Shown here: positions 1-11,820 of the stretch, piece by piece | How the letters are laid out: each line of letters begins with the position of its first letter | How positions within the stretch are numbered: position 1 is the first letter of the stretch | Assembly (NCBI GenBank): GCA_028455995.1 | Contig: JABELC010000007.1 | Span: 1,916,001 to 1,980,000, forward strand | DNA from: Scleromitrula shiraiana | Taxonomy: Eukaryota > Ascomycota > Leotiomycetes > Helotiales > Sclerotiniaceae | Direction: 5' to 3' | Length of the DNA: 64,000 bases | Notes under the pieces: model-generated | Database searches by the model: none | Told to the model about the DNA's origin: nothing | Seen by the model: only the letters and a program-made list of their open reading frames with translations | Program-made: the position numbers and the translations under genes

Positions 1-640
1 TTATGTATACGATTACTGATAGGTGATCAGATAGCTTGAATACTTGTAACTGCCCCGAGAATATGTAAAGCAGGTAATTTCGAATGTTTGAGAGAGTGGG
101 AAAAATAGAACTTTGCTGGGGCCAGGATCAAGGCTCTAGCAGAAGACTACACTTTGAAGGAATGAATTATGCTTGGCGATGAGAAGTGCTACTTGTTCCG
201 TTTGATTTCCGTTTACTTTTATTGAAACTCTTCTCCCGGAATTTGTCGAAAGATTCTGAATGGTTGTGGATGTTACGTTGTTGTGTAGAATGAAAACTTA
301 TGTCAGTCTTTCTTCAATACTTCATAGAACAGCGACGATTTTCAATATGTAAAGTCCCGCATTTGTCGTTTCTCCTCGTTGGACAAATTGGTATCTTCAA
401 AGTAGGAAATTTACAAGATCGCTAGTCATAATGACACAGAGGTGGATTTGTGAATGATGTAATTATGATCAGTAAAATTACTACAGAGATCATGAGGAAC
501 AAGTATTGCACGACCAACAGTTGCGCTTGCAAACCTACATGTACGCGTACATCATAAAAGGATTACATCCACCAAGAAACAAATTAATCCCATGAAAACA
601 AGATGTTCGAACGAGTGACAAAGACCAATAACAACTCCTA
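1..640. other. Intergenic, nothing recognised
   Basis: AT-rich sequence with no convincing reading frame or RNA gene. It probably contains the 3' untranslated region of the minus-strand oxidoreductase that ends at 641. Confidence 0.5.
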
Positions 641-2095
641 TTACTGCTCATAAATCCTTTTTTCGAACTTCAACCCACTGTCCTGTAATCGACCAATGTA
701 CTTTTGTCCCAAGCAGGCAGGAGTATAGATACCGCCTGATAACTGATGCTCATCTCGGAGAATCGAAATTGCTCCTTGACCAAGCAGAACAGCGGTTACT
801 ATATAATATTAGCTTCGTACTTGTTGCTTTTTCGTGTGAATCACTTACGTGCATAGGCGGATCCTTCGAAGTGAGCCCGACAAAAGACTCTTGGATGGTT
901 CTCTTTTTCGGTGTCCGGTTTTGCAATGGCCCGCCATTCAGCTCGATGATTCCTAGATTGATCTTTCGTTGGTCCATCGCCTGGTTGGGTAACATAACTT
1001 CTCATCACCTTCCTGAAGAATGGGATGGACAAAAATAGTGCCCCAAGGACAATCCCATAATGGAATGCTATGGCCGTGAGGTAATTCTGAGCTTTCATGT
1101 ACTCGCTAACAAAGAAATTGGGACCATAAAATTCTGCCCCCCCTAACAAACCCCAACTTCGGTGAATAATTCCCTCATCCGATTTACCTGGTGGACAAGT
1201 AGTAAGAATTCCTAGGTCTGGAACTACTTTGATGCCAGATACCTTGGTAATAAGAGTAGATACAAATGATGAAGAGCTCCGAGCTTTGGGCGCAGGAATT
1301 GGAGATAGAGCATATGGGACAAATGCTGCACCGATCTCCTTAAGGTTGAAGACGTCTAGAAGTGTTAAGACAGTGGCCAAAGTGCCTCCAGAAGCTCTCG
1401 ATCTACCAAATGTCAGATTGTAATGATATCACATGTATATTCGTATACTCACTTCATTTCATATAGCGATATAACAACCTCTCCAGTGGGTAAAGAATAT
1501 TGTTCTCGAACACTATCAACAAGAAAACGGGCCACCAAATCGGGTGGAGCTGATTCGAGGCCACATTCAGGAATCATTATACATCCAGTAGCTTTAGCAG
1601 TACTTTCATACTTTTTGATCATCTTTGCAACCCAGACAAGTTCTCCTGTAGCGTCCAAGTAATGCGTTCCATTCTCGGCACAGGCTTTGAAACATGCTTC
1701 ACCGTGAAGGCAATATGGACCAACAGTTGCAATGATGAGTTTGGTTTTCTTCGCCAATGCGCTCAATTCCGCATCATCTAGATTACAAATCTCAATTGCT
1801 ATGAAATATAAGTCAATGATCTGACTTTTATTGTCCAATCGAATCCCACGTGATTATCAAGAGTGAAGTTACATTCGGTTTGTGAATGCTGTGGATGCTT
1901 ACCTGGTTGTATCCGATCGGGATTTAGGGCCTTGCACTCAGCAGCAACAGCTTCCAGCTTACTGGATGAGCGTCCCGCCAAAGCCCAACGAAGATCTGTA
2001 GGTAAGTGTGTGGCAACGTGTTCTGCAGTAAGCTTTCCTGTGTACCCTGTGGCTCCGAAGATGACCAACTCGTACTCACGTTCGGTTGAGGACAT
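641..2095 (-). CDS. Saccharopine dehydrogenase-like oxidoreductase
   Basis: Four exons on the minus strand, 2095-1903, 1798-1453, 1402-849 and 798-641, keep phase across every junction and give 416 residues. The N-terminus is a Rossmann dinucleotide-binding fold with the motif GATGYTG at residues 14-20. A hydrophobic stretch lies in the C-terminal third (around YLTAIAFHYGIVLGALFL), and the last exon carries GGIYTPACLGQ, close to what I recall of the family's end. Relatives are annotated as saccharopine-dehydrogenase-like or trans-acting enoyl reductase proteins. True lysine-pathway activity is doubtful, because lysine-pathway saccharopine reductase lacks this hydrophobic segment. The substrate is therefore unknown. 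The start is the first ATG in frame, directly before the Rossmann strand. A shorter reading that ends at the TGA at 841-843 reads through a good GTAAGT donor and loses the conserved tail, so I prefer the four-exon model. Confidence 0.88.
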
Positions 2096-2578
2096 GACTT
2101 ATTGTAGGAGAGTGAGACAGAACATAAAAAAAAAATTAAAGAAAAGAGCTCTTGATGGGAATATCAAGAGATCAACGATGTAGATTCTGCTCTGCAGAGA
2201 AGCAAGTCTTTTTCTACTTACCGAGGTTTAGCAAGAATCAAGTTTCAGTTGTGTAATCTCAATTCAACATACGATATGATCAGGAATCTCAATACTCACG
2301 ACTCTCTTATCCATTGAAACCATCATACATTATAATGACTGACTGAGTGTTCAAGGCGGGGAGAGCCATGCTCTCCTTTCCATAAGAAATTCGAACAAAT
2401 CTGATACAGTCATGTGACGTGACCTCATTACAGACTAGCGTACAGAGAATTCCTCGTGATGGGGCTAATCGTAACCGAGCCCACACCCGCAAATTTACCC
2501 AAAAATAATTAATCAACGACTTTGCGACAAAACTATCAATTTCCTCATCACCGTTTTCAACAGCACAACACCGCCAAG
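2096..2578. other. Divergent intergenic spacer
   Basis: This spacer separates the start of the minus-strand oxidoreductase from the start of the plus-strand ribosomal protein gene, so it must hold both promoters. No specific element is recognised. It contains a short A-run near 2126. Confidence 0.4.
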
Positions 2579-3123
2579 ATGACGAAGAGAACCAAGAAGG
2601 TCGGAGTCACCGGTAAATATGGTACCAGGTATGCGAAATCTCTAGCTCTCAGTATTTAGAAGTTCGAAATTGTCACATTTGCGATCATTCCAGCATTGTT
2701 GCCGTTGTTGTCATGGTGGAAAGAATTCAATCCGCAGAAACGGCCACATACGAAGAATAATTCAATCCGAACGAAGAAATCCCCCTACGATAGCTAATTC
2801 ATCTGTTTCTATATAGATACGGTGCATCCCTCAGAAAGCAAGTGAAGAAGATGGAAATCACACAACACGCAAGATACGTCTGCACCTTCTGCGGAAAGAT
2901 CAGCGTCAAGAGACACTCTGTTGGTATCTGGGATTGCAAGTCATGCCATAAGACCGTTGCCGGAGGAGCATACACTGTCACGTATGTTTGGAATCAATCT
3001 CTTCACCAAGAAGAAAGAATTTTCTACTTGGAACAAATACTGATAATAATAATCAACAGAACCCCCGCCGCTGCTGCCATGAGATCGACACTCAGAAGAT
3101 TGAGGGAAATTGCTGAAGTTTAA
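2579..3123 (+). CDS. RPL43: 60S ribosomal protein eL43 (L37a family)
   Basis: Three exons, 2579-2628, 2817-2981 and 3060-3123, encode 92 residues, the usual length of the family. The protein starts MTKRTKKVGVTGKYGTRYGA and ends RSTLRRLREIAEV, both diagnostic of eL43. Its zinc ribbon is visible as C-x2-C (CTFC) and C-x2-C (CKSC) pairs around residues 39-60. It is a structural protein of the large cytosolic ribosomal subunit. The first intron (188 bp) is long for this window and splits codon 17. Early introns are usual for fungal ribosomal protein genes. There is no sign of damage. Confidence 0.96.
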
Positions 3124-4497
3124 ATGGCTTGGGAATGATGAATATATCACGGTTGTTTTTGCTGCGGGCTGGGTATTGGTCTCACATATGGTGTATAAAG
3201 GAAAACATCAACTTCGATATTCGATGAGACGAATAAAAGAACAATAAAATCCACGCCTTGCCTCACCTGGTTTATACTCTCAATCGATACAGAATCTACC
3301 GTGAAATATGTGAAGCTTTGCGTGAAGTTAGGCTTTGGGGACAACTGATTGACAGAACTAGGATCTATTGCATTGCAGGCTTAGGTGAATGGCCAAGTGC
3401 TACCCTGACGAACGCTGCGAACAAACATCGAGGACGGCTTCCTATTCTGCAGAGTGGTGATTCGTTGCTTGATTAGAGAGTTTGGAAAGCTGAATCCTTG
3501 GTAGCTGTGATTATGCTACGATGTTAATTATGAATAGTTTGTCTTTCTTCGCAAGCGCTTAGGTAGATTCATTTGACAGGCAAATATCCACGTTTACCCA
3601 CAACATCCTCCACTCCACCAATTCGACCGGCCTTGACGATCAATCGACCTCTATATTTCCACAGGCTTTTCAAGTGTTTATAGTGATCCCTGATGTCTAC
3701 TTTTCCTTAGCCGGATATACGAAGTCACAATATGTCTTCTAGTTGTACTCATACTATTGCTAACATAAGTCTGCCCTTTCGATTAAACAACGCTGTATCA
3801 ATATCAATGATTTGACCTAGCCATATTTACATTTTCCAGCTTGGGTACTTCGGACGCAGTTGATTATATTCAAGTTGTTATGACCCATCCATCCACATCC
3901 ACTTTCTCTGGTTCCCTCTGGCCATGAAATTTCTTTGAAACTTGCGCCATGTCAATTCGCTCTATTTTCGAATTGATATTATCGTTACTTGGTTTTGAAT
4001 TGATAATTAAGAAATGAAACTGATTCATGAATTAATACGCCCTATTGGTGACACTCTAGGGGGTTAAATCAATCGTTTCATTATTTTCATTTTTATTAAA
4101 CGTCTATTTCGTCAAGCCGATAATCTAGTTATATACTTTGCTTATCACCATGCATATCCAAAGGAGTTCAAGATCGTATACCGCCCTGATAGTGTCATAC
4201 TGCAGTTGCAGTGACCTTTTACCGAACATAGATTGCAGGGAAATGAGGAGGTTTCCCTTAAAGTTGCTTTTCTGATTTCTCTCATACACCTCCAAAACCG
4301 GTACTTGTTGGTCTCGCTACTAGTTCCACCGAAAAAGTATTTCCCGGAGGAACCATGCATTTGAAAATCATTTCTTGATGAAGCAACTAACAATATGTGT
4401 TCCTTCATATTACTTTATATAAGTACGGAGGTGTGAAATCGATAATAGGAAGATGATCTCTCAAACTCTCATGATATATCACTGATATTCTCACGAT
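3124..4497. other. Intergenic, nothing recognised
   Basis: About 1.4 kb of AT-rich sequence between convergent-free plus-strand genes. Short frames (for example a 72-codon one at 3258-3476) have no recognisable content, and I treat them as chance. Confidence 0.45.
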
Positions 4498-6290
4498 ATG
4501 CTCTTCGCAATTGGTCTTGTGGGCATTGTGGCTTCGGCCATGCCCACCTCTTCTGCAGTTCTAGATGAATTTGATGTAATTAATATCACTGATACAATAA
4601 TCCTTTCACCTCCAACCGCTCCTGATACAGGCAAGCAAGTTGTTGATGCCGCCTTTCAATCATTCTCAATTGAATTCTCGTATATGGCAGACTATGCAGG
4701 AAATGATACGTACTAGAGCCTGCGAATCTATTGCTACTGAACAAGAAGCTCACTTGTCATCTTTAATAGACACCCAAACCTCTTTTCCAAACAGGTGGTA
4801 CAGAATTTAAAAGACATATCAGGAGCATATCCAATCATCCGCGTTGGCGGCAGTACCCAAAACTCGGCTGTATATTACTCAAATCAGACTGTTGCCATAA
4901 TCGATCCTTTCGATTCCCCAGCTTCGGACCAACCATCTAAAACAATGATTGGTCCGGCATGGCTACAGTCGTTTCACCAGTTTCCAGAAGGAACCGAATA
5001 TATATACGGTCAGTATCCTGAAATCAAGGCTTGAGTATTGAGGCGACAACCTGATTGAAAGAGTGATTGACAATAGGGTTAAACTTTTTTAATTCTCAAA
5101 ACGAGACCCTTTTCAATGTAGGTGACGGGCTTGCCCAATGTATACTCGAAGCTAGCGCTGTATACGAGTCATTGGGCGATTCCTTATATGCATTTGAGAT
5201 TGGGAATGAAGTCGATGGTGGGTCATTTTCGCGAGTACAGTGATGGACAGGCCACTTACATTCTTTAGGCTGGCCAGGAGGTGCAAGGAGGCCTGCCGAT
5301 TGGACCATTCAAAGCTATGCAGATCAATGGAATCAGTATGCTACAGCCATCAGCCAGAACCTTACAGGTGTAAATGAAAGCCATTTGTTCCAAGGTTGTG
5401 CCTTTGAGGCACCTCGTCACATTAAAAATTCGAGCTACTGGAATGTGCAGAATGCCGAGTTAGACGGTATGAATGCCACAAAAGCTAAGACGGTATCGGA
5501 TCACGAAGTCAGTATGATAATCATTGGATCTGGTTCGTTGCTGATGCGTTAAATAAAGTATATGGGTGCGAATTGCCACTATACAGGAGTAGGTCCCACA
5601 CTCGAAAAGACTCTATTCGATCGCACCAACATGTTATCACGGGTTTGGTACCATGATTACTTAGGGAACGTAACAGCTGATTCTGGAATCCCTTATGTGA
5701 TTGGCGAGACAAACTCCATCTCATGCCAAGGGGCCTTCAATATTTCAGATGTCATGGCCTCAGCCGTGTGGGCTGTCGACTATGTTATGTATCTATCTTC
5801 ACTCAAAGTTTCGCGCGTTCACTTTCATATGGGAACTCGCTATCGCTATTCCCCTTGGCAGCCAATTCTATACAACGATACAGATCCTCATGTTAACCCG
5901 TTATACTACGGCAATTTATTCAATGCAGCCGTTTTCGCAGGTGGACATAAGCAAACAGAAGTTCTAGTAAACGAGACTAATTTTGGCGCTTATGCTATAT
6001 ACAGCCTAGGAAGCCTCGAATCTATTGTCGCGGTCAGTCTCAACGTGTGGAACTCAACTTTTGATCCAGATCAGAGGCCATACACAGCGCTCGAGCTCCC
6101 TAGAGGCTGGGATAACGCACAAGTGTCGAGGCTGACAAGCCCTGGTGTCGATATTGCGAGTAATATTACGTTTGCTGGCCAATATGTTAATAGCGATGCA
6201 CAGATAGTTGGTCAGAAGATATATGAAAATGTTACATCAGGTAAAGTCTTTGTGGGTGCGGGTGAGGCTGTCTTGATTAAGCTCTTGTAG
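4498..6290 (+). CDS. Glycoside hydrolase family 79 enzyme (beta-glucuronidase type), secreted
   Basis: Five exons, 4498-4709, 4770-5008, 5077-5217, 5269-5507 and 5559-6290, join in phase to 520 residues. The N-terminus MLFAIGLVGIVASAMPTSSA looks like a signal peptide, and many N-x-S/T sites fit a secreted glycoprotein. The (beta/alpha)8 domain carries the two expected glutamates of this clan: the acid/base in EIGNEVDG (E195) and the nucleophile in VIGETNS (E327). The last roughly 120 residues fit the beta-sandwich domain found at the C-terminus of fungal GH79 proteins. The family cleaves glucuronic acid from proteoglycans or arabinogalactan, so a role in plant cell-wall breakdown is likely but inferred. 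An upstream ATG at 4453 runs into a stop after ten codons, so 4498 is the start. Confidence 0.88.
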
Positions 6291-7252
6291 CGAAAAAACA
6301 GGACCTTTGTCAAGTTATAATGCCGAATAAATGAATGAGAATTGGGTCTACCATGATTATTGATGACTTTGGTGGCTGTTGTAGTCATTTTAAAATGTTG
6401 CAAATCGAGTATAAATTTTGGAATCGCTCGCCATGTCATCTTCATCATATGCTACCTCTAGATTGCATCCCCTGGTGTTAAAGATATTTGGATCATGAAC
6501 TACCCAATTTCTAAAGATATTTAATTGATCCTGCGGGCTACAGTTAATCCATAAGTATCTGTGCCTCGCAAAGAAAACTATTTTGACATCGAGCTGACCA
6601 ATTTTCTAACGTCTGATTAAGATTCAAGAATTTAAATATGTCCTAAGTGAAATCATTTTGAATTTCTGTTCAGGATACGAATATTTAAATATGTCTTGAG
6701 TAAATCCGCTCTAAATGTCTGCTTTGAGTATGGATATTGAAATATTGTTAGAGCTAATCTATTTCTAATGCCTAGGTAGGATACAGCTATTGGAATTGAT
6801 ATAGTATTGGGACTTGACTAAATGGGCGATTAAAATTTCGTATTCTCTATGTATTCACTGTAGCGTACCTCAACCCTTCACTTTCTAGAAGATCCATCGT
6901 CAACTTATTCCTTAGATCGTGCTCTTAAACCAACCGTGTATCTTCTTCTATCTATTCACTTTCACGTACCTCAATCTTTCCATTTCTAGAAGACAAATCC
7001 TCACTTTTTCCCTTCTCGCTCTTCTCTCTTTCTATCTCCTTACATACTATTACGACGACGACAACGACGATAAAAACGACAGCGACGAGAGTATCTCCTA
7101 ATCGATAACTATTCCCATATTCGCTTCAATGAATTGGACTTGATCTATCAATACCATACCCACAACACAGCCAGTCAAGATCGAAGTCAGAAGGTGAGTA
7201 CCATACATCCCCGAATCGTGTTTTTGGGCCATCTCCGTTAACATAAAGTAGT
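6291..7252. other. Intergenic, AT-rich
   Basis: Contains weak near-repeats, for example two similar stretches with AAATATGTC around 6633 and 6689. The short frame at 6919-7101 is low complexity and is not credible as a gene. Confidence 0.4.
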
Positions 7253-8301
7253 ATGGCCGAACAACCTCGTGATGGCCGAAAACAAATATTGTCTATGCAG
7301 GCACAACTGCAACAGATACTAGAGGACCAGGATCGGAATATTGCAGATGGAGTAAACCCACCAAATCAACTTCCTCGTGTAAACCAAACCATTGCAGCAA
7401 TTAATTGGCACAGAAACTTCCTATCAAATGAATACCAACCTCTAAATGTTGCCCAAGTGGTTAGCTCACACGACCAGTTGACCTCAGGAGATAGGCAGAT
7501 GCTCAGAGACCTGCTTCTCAAGCAGTTTTCTGAGCATCACCCTGCCGGTACGGAGCCTAGTGCAAATTGGGCGAACTCTTGGTACGCTTCATTGTTTCGT
7601 AATTACTGGAAATCGATTATTCCCCCGACGAAGCCATCTTTGGCGGCCAGGAAAAGGAATGAATCTGCGATTATCGTAGGGGTTCTAAAGGTATGTTTGA
7701 ACTTGCTCCATCGAGAGTTTATTGGTCTTGATATGAGTTGACAAATCATTAGTCAAATTGCCCGGTGTCAGCTGCAAAGTCTGGCAGAGCCGGCAAAAAG
7801 CGCCGTGTCCAGGAGATGGACGAGGACTTCGTGGAGGAAGAGGTAGACGTTGCGGGGGCCGGTGATGTACCACCCGAACGACGTGCTGGCCAACCAGTCT
7901 TGATGCGTGTCTCGTCGTCTTCAATAGGCATACTATTTCAAGTTCAACTGCTTGATGCGAAATTCAGAATCATACCAGAACCTGAGCGTTTGGTTCAATT
8001 CAACGATCCGGAGGAGGATTTGGTAGCTCGAGCCGTTGGAAATTTCGATCAATGTGAGCAGCAGCGATTATCCATTTACAATCGTAGCTTCATCTGTTAC
8101 CAGGCTAGAAGTAGAATTCATCATTGGTTACATGTCTCACAACGACATGTTAATGTTCCCAATGAGACGAATTTCGTTTTGAGAAGACCAAAAAGCCTGG
8201 AGCAAGGAATTCAGAGTATCGCGGCCGAATTGCAGATTTTCAGGCAAGGCAAAGTTGGAAATGACACCGCAGATGAGTTTGACGAAGGAGATTTCATGTA
8301 G
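7253..8301 (+). CDS. Hypothetical protein, 328 residues
   Basis: Two exons, 7253-7690 and 7753-8301, joined by an intron with a GTATGT donor and an ATTAG acceptor, encode 328 residues. I do not recognise a family. The N-terminal half is predicted helical and polar (QAQLQQILEDQDRN). A basic stretch GRAGKKRRVQ, which could be a nuclear localisation signal, is followed at once by an acidic one, MDEDFVEEEVD. There is no signal peptide and no transmembrane segment. The mix of phase-keeping intron, length and balanced codon use suggests a real gene, perhaps lineage-restricted. The function is unknown. It is followed by decayed ORFs rather than by housekeeping genes. Confidence 0.6.
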
Positions 8302-8749
8302 ATATACTTGAAAATATGGTTTACCGTGTGCTCCGGTGATATATCTGAAGGTTGGTAGATAGCAATGGAGATCATTTTCCCGTCTCTCACAAAAACATAC
8401 CTAATGAGAGTATTCAGATAGCAATACCGATTAAAGATTCTTTGAGCTTGTAGCTCTATCATAAGCCAATATCATGCCACATATAAACAGTTCACTAGGA
8501 GACGTTTCAATTCAATCCCCATCTCTCGTTTGAACAATCAGCCCGATGTGACATGACAACGTAAAAGTGAGGAATCAAAGTATCAGGCTAGTTAACTTGA
8601 TCTCAAACAATTGAAATATCAAAATATTCAACTTCGACTTAAACATCAAAACGTGCTAATTGTTTAAATTCTGGTCAAAAATTATAGCATATTAATTGAC
8701 CAACTTCAAGTTCAACATTATAGTATTTTAATTGACCAACTGGAAGACG
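8302..8749. other. Intergenic, nothing recognised
   Basis: AT-rich spacer. A phrase resembling TTAATTGACCAACTT occurs twice (near 8692 and 8731), but there is no gene. Confidence 0.35.
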
Positions 8750-9440
8750 ATGACTGAATTAGTACACCCCTTGAATGAAGATAGCATCGCCACGACGAAG
8801 GCTCGATTGGTACCCCGAAGAAAGAGAATCGTGTTCTCCTAGAATTCCAACGAGCTATGGTATTTAGATACAGACGAACCAATAGCGTGCTACCCAGCTC
8901 AACTGTTAGCGATCCCCTCAGTGCCACAGTGATTTTCAACGAAGACCAAGAACTGCTTACACAAGATTTTATTTTCTGTATTCAGCGATGGATGCAAATT
9001 GCATCACCACAACAATTGATCGATGAACGTCCAAGTATATCTAGTGCTACCTCCAGAAGAACACAGATCCTTAAATGGATTTTAAACAAGAGAGATTTAG
9101 ACGAGCCAATCTTCTGGAAGAAACTTTTTACAGAGCTCATAAAGAGACTCATTCAGGTGCCCAGCGATTATGGAAAAATAAAAAGTTTAATATGATGATA
9201 AAAGTATTCTTCGGTCGTGATGAACTCCGTCAGATGTTAGATTGGGAAGCTTATAATTCCAAATCCCGAGAATTAAATAAACAACATAAATTAGTCTGGT
9301 GTTTAGCATAGATCTGTGGAGTGAGACCATGTTCGCTAGCATAGCTAGCCAAAAGACCAGGACAATATTTGACATGACGAGATATATCCATTCCCCGACG
9401 ATCTGGATTTATTCGTAAGATACGTACTGGCAAGGGGTAC
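8750..9440 (+). pseudogene. Degenerate ORF remnant, family unknown
   Basis: Open stretches switch between frames. An ATG at 8750 is stopped after 30 codons. A second frame runs 8857-9195 (112 codons, with a helical, lysine- and tryptophan-containing end such as EPIFWKKLFTELIKRL). A third frame then runs to 9311. No splice sites join them convincingly. The composition looks protein-like rather than random, which suggests a gene broken by frameshifts and stops. I cannot name the family. Confidence 0.35.
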
Positions 9441-9665
9441 TGAGGTGCTCAGCTGTTATGGAAAGACAACAGTAGAACCAACCATGCCAGCTGCATATAA
9501 TATTACAGTAATATGCTTCTTATGACGGCTTCTAGATCCCCAATATGAACCAAAGCGACTTGAGATCGAAGTGTGAAGAGCGGTGAAGGTTTGATCTGCA
9601 AGACGTCTATTAAAAATCTAACAACCCCAGCCTAAGATAAGGAAAAACAATGTGGTAGTTCAACC

Positions 9666-10208
9666 GGTTTATCTATTCATCAAGATTCGCAATTCCAAGC
9701 TGGTGGAGTCAAACTACTCCGTCACTTGAAGAGTTTGTTTACGGGAAAGAGAGGCATTACATACCCTTTCGATGGTTGCCCTGGACCTGAGCATATATGT
9801 GTGGATAATCATGTCATCAAAGCCCATATGAAACCATAATTTTTACGGAAAATGCACACTCCAAAGCAATGAAGGATGCTGGATGGTCAGAAGCAGACTT
9901 TGGGGAGTATGTCAACCCTAATCCAAAATCACACAAAAGATCGCCGGTACCAGAAGAGTTTCCAGCGGCCCCCCGTTACCATAAATGTTCTAAAATCCAT
10001 CAATGGATTTCCTGTTGTGTTTTCTGGGCCAAACCCGACCCCGAAGTCACTTGTTGATGGAAATGGAGTCAAGCGCGGTATCCTCGCAAATACTTCCAAC
10101 GAGAATCAAGTAACTGAATTCTCGGAATGGATTCAAAGAGTCAAAGGGAATCCTTTGGTCTCCTTTGGCAAACAAGGGGGCCATTTTGTGAAAAAGATTG
10201 GCGAATGA
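9666..10208 (+). pseudogene. Degenerate ORF remnant, family unknown
   Basis: Three open segments follow one another in the order frame A, frame B, frame A. The first holds LRHLKSLFTGKRGITYPFDG and stops at a TAA near 9837. The second holds KDAGWSEADFGEYVNPNPKS. The third holds INGFPVVFSGPNPTPKS and runs to the stop at 10206-10208. The protein-like composition across a stop and two frame changes points to one decayed gene. An alternative is a multi-intron gene whose junctions I could not find. The family is not recognised. Confidence 0.4.
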
Positions 10209-10486
10209 TGGAGATGGAAGAAGTCTTGTTATTAGGAGTATTTTGATTGTAGCTGGAAGTTATAAACGAGTACTAGATGTAGTTTGGGTCTACTCATAAG
10301 AATTCTGAGAGGTATTAGTAGTTTACGTCTGTTCTTCCGCTGCTGTGGTGTCTGATATTTGTGGTGGTACATTCTCGAGATACCGAGGTTTACCCTTGAG
10401 AATGCTAAGCTAGCCTTAGCGTCGTCGCTTATTGTCATTAGCTTATATATAATGAAATATGACCTCTCACTTCAACAACAACAACA

Positions 10487-10574
10487 TCTTTGATGGTCTA
10501 ACGGTCATGATTTCCGCTTGTCATCTCTTGAAGGCAAGACGCGGGAGACCGGGGTTCGACTCCCCGTCAGAGAG
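10487..10574 (+). tRNA. tRNA-Asp (GTC), with intron
   Basis: The acceptor stem TCTTTGA pairs with TCAGAGA plus discriminator G, with one G-U pair. The T arm is CGGGG-TTCGACT-CCCCG. The anticodon loop reads TTGTCA, giving anticodon GTC. A 16-nt intron (TCTCTTGAAGGCAAGA) follows position 37, and the mature length is 72 nt. Confidence 0.9.
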
Positions 10575-11089
10575 TTATCTCCTGAGTTCATGAACTTGAA
10601 TTTACATTTTTGCAATTTTCTGGACTGCGCTGCTGCGATGGATGGATGCAATTTACCTCTTTCATTTTTGTTGGAGGGTGAGTTGGTCAGTGAGCCTGGG
10701 ATCAAGAACGAGACAGGAGTCAAGATCAAAATGAATGTCTCATCCGATCATCTGGCACTGATAACAAACACCCTTAACTTGAAGTTTCGGAGGGATGAAT
10801 AGATATCTTGACGGACTTAATTCATGTACCACTACATTTCACCATTCAAAATTATACATCTTCAATATCCAAGTTTCAACCAGACAATTAAACATTCCTA
10901 TTTTATCCAACATCAAAACAGATTTCATAGTAGCTTGATAATTCATTGATTGATACACCATCCTAGTCCGGCCCACGCCTATCGTCTGGGCTTACGTAAA
11001 TGATAACTTAGCGAGGGCTTAGGGGGTATAGTGGGGTTTGACAACACAGCAGGTGAAAAAAAAAACAAAAATACTGGTAATTGAGGTAT
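10575..11089. other. Spacer between tRNA genes
   Basis: No gene recognised. A 95-codon frame that starts inside the tRNA-Asp gene and runs to 10802 is not credible. An A-run lies at about 11057-11066. Confidence 0.4.
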
Positions 11090-11161
11090 TGAACCACACC
11101 CGATTTGAACGGATAACCTTTCGATCTGGAGTCGAACGCGCTACCGTTGCGCCAGCGGTCC
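11090..11161 (-). tRNA. tRNA-Trp (CCA)
   Basis: On the minus strand the acceptor stem GGACCGC pairs with GTGGTTC plus discriminator A, allowing two G-U pairs. The D arm is GCGC...GCGC. The anticodon arm TTCGA-CTCCAGA-TCGAA gives anticodon CCA. The T arm is ATCCG-TTCAAAT-CGGGT. Length is 72 nt, with no intron. Confidence 0.9.
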
Positions 11162-11703
11162 CAGTAGTTGTTATTGTGACATGCGTATCAATGAACTCTT
11201 TGTTAAAACGGAATCGTGGAGTGTCAAAGGTCTTGATCTCTTAGCCTTACTCTCTCGCCCGGATGTAAGAATATATAACAGATGTTCTTATATCATATGT
11301 CGTGGATAGTCTATATGCTCTCTCAATCTTTTTCTTCTTTTGTAAAGAATGAGGATTAAGATTCAAATTTGATATGATTTTTTGTATATTGATAACGAAT
11401 ATGTGTATTTCCAACAAACTTACTGGAAGTACATACTTCATAAAGTCTATCATATAGATTTCATTCTTACAGTTAACGTCTCTAAGGTTCCAAGGTTCTC
11501 GATTTCAACTCGTTTCAACCTGAGGCCCAAGACAGACCCTCTTGAAAAATTTTCACCCCTCCGCTAGTAGACCCGACCCGAGTCATATCAATCCCGGACC
11601 ACTCCACTCCTCCCCACCAACCAGAAAAATCTTTCACACACTCTCTTTCAAGCCGGTATATAAATTCAGATAATCTATTCCTTCCATCAAACCACCAAAG
11701 CCT
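11162..11703. other. Spacer between tRNA genes
   Basis: AT-rich and no gene seen. The last 60 bp before the tRNA-Lys gene presumably hold its upstream transcription region. Confidence 0.35.
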
Positions 11704-11820
11704 GCCCGGCTAGCTCAATCGGTAGAGCGTGTGACTCTTACGATCCGATTATTCGATCTAAGTGTTCTTCGAACCATCAAAGGTATCACAAGGTTGCGGG
11801 TTCGACCCCCGCGTTGGGCT
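11704..11820 (+). tRNA. tRNA-Lys (CTT), with 44-nt intron
   Basis: The acceptor stem GCCCGGC pairs with GTTGGGC plus discriminator T. The D arm is GCTC...GAGC. The anticodon stem TGTGA/TCACA has loop CTCTTA, giving anticodon CTT. The T arm is GCGGG-TTCGACC-CCCGC. A 44-nt intron sits after position 37, and the mature length is 73 nt. Confidence 0.93.

Noticed and set aside
10518..10802. 95-codon plus-strand frame
   Set aside because: It begins inside the tRNA-Asp gene and has no recognisable content.
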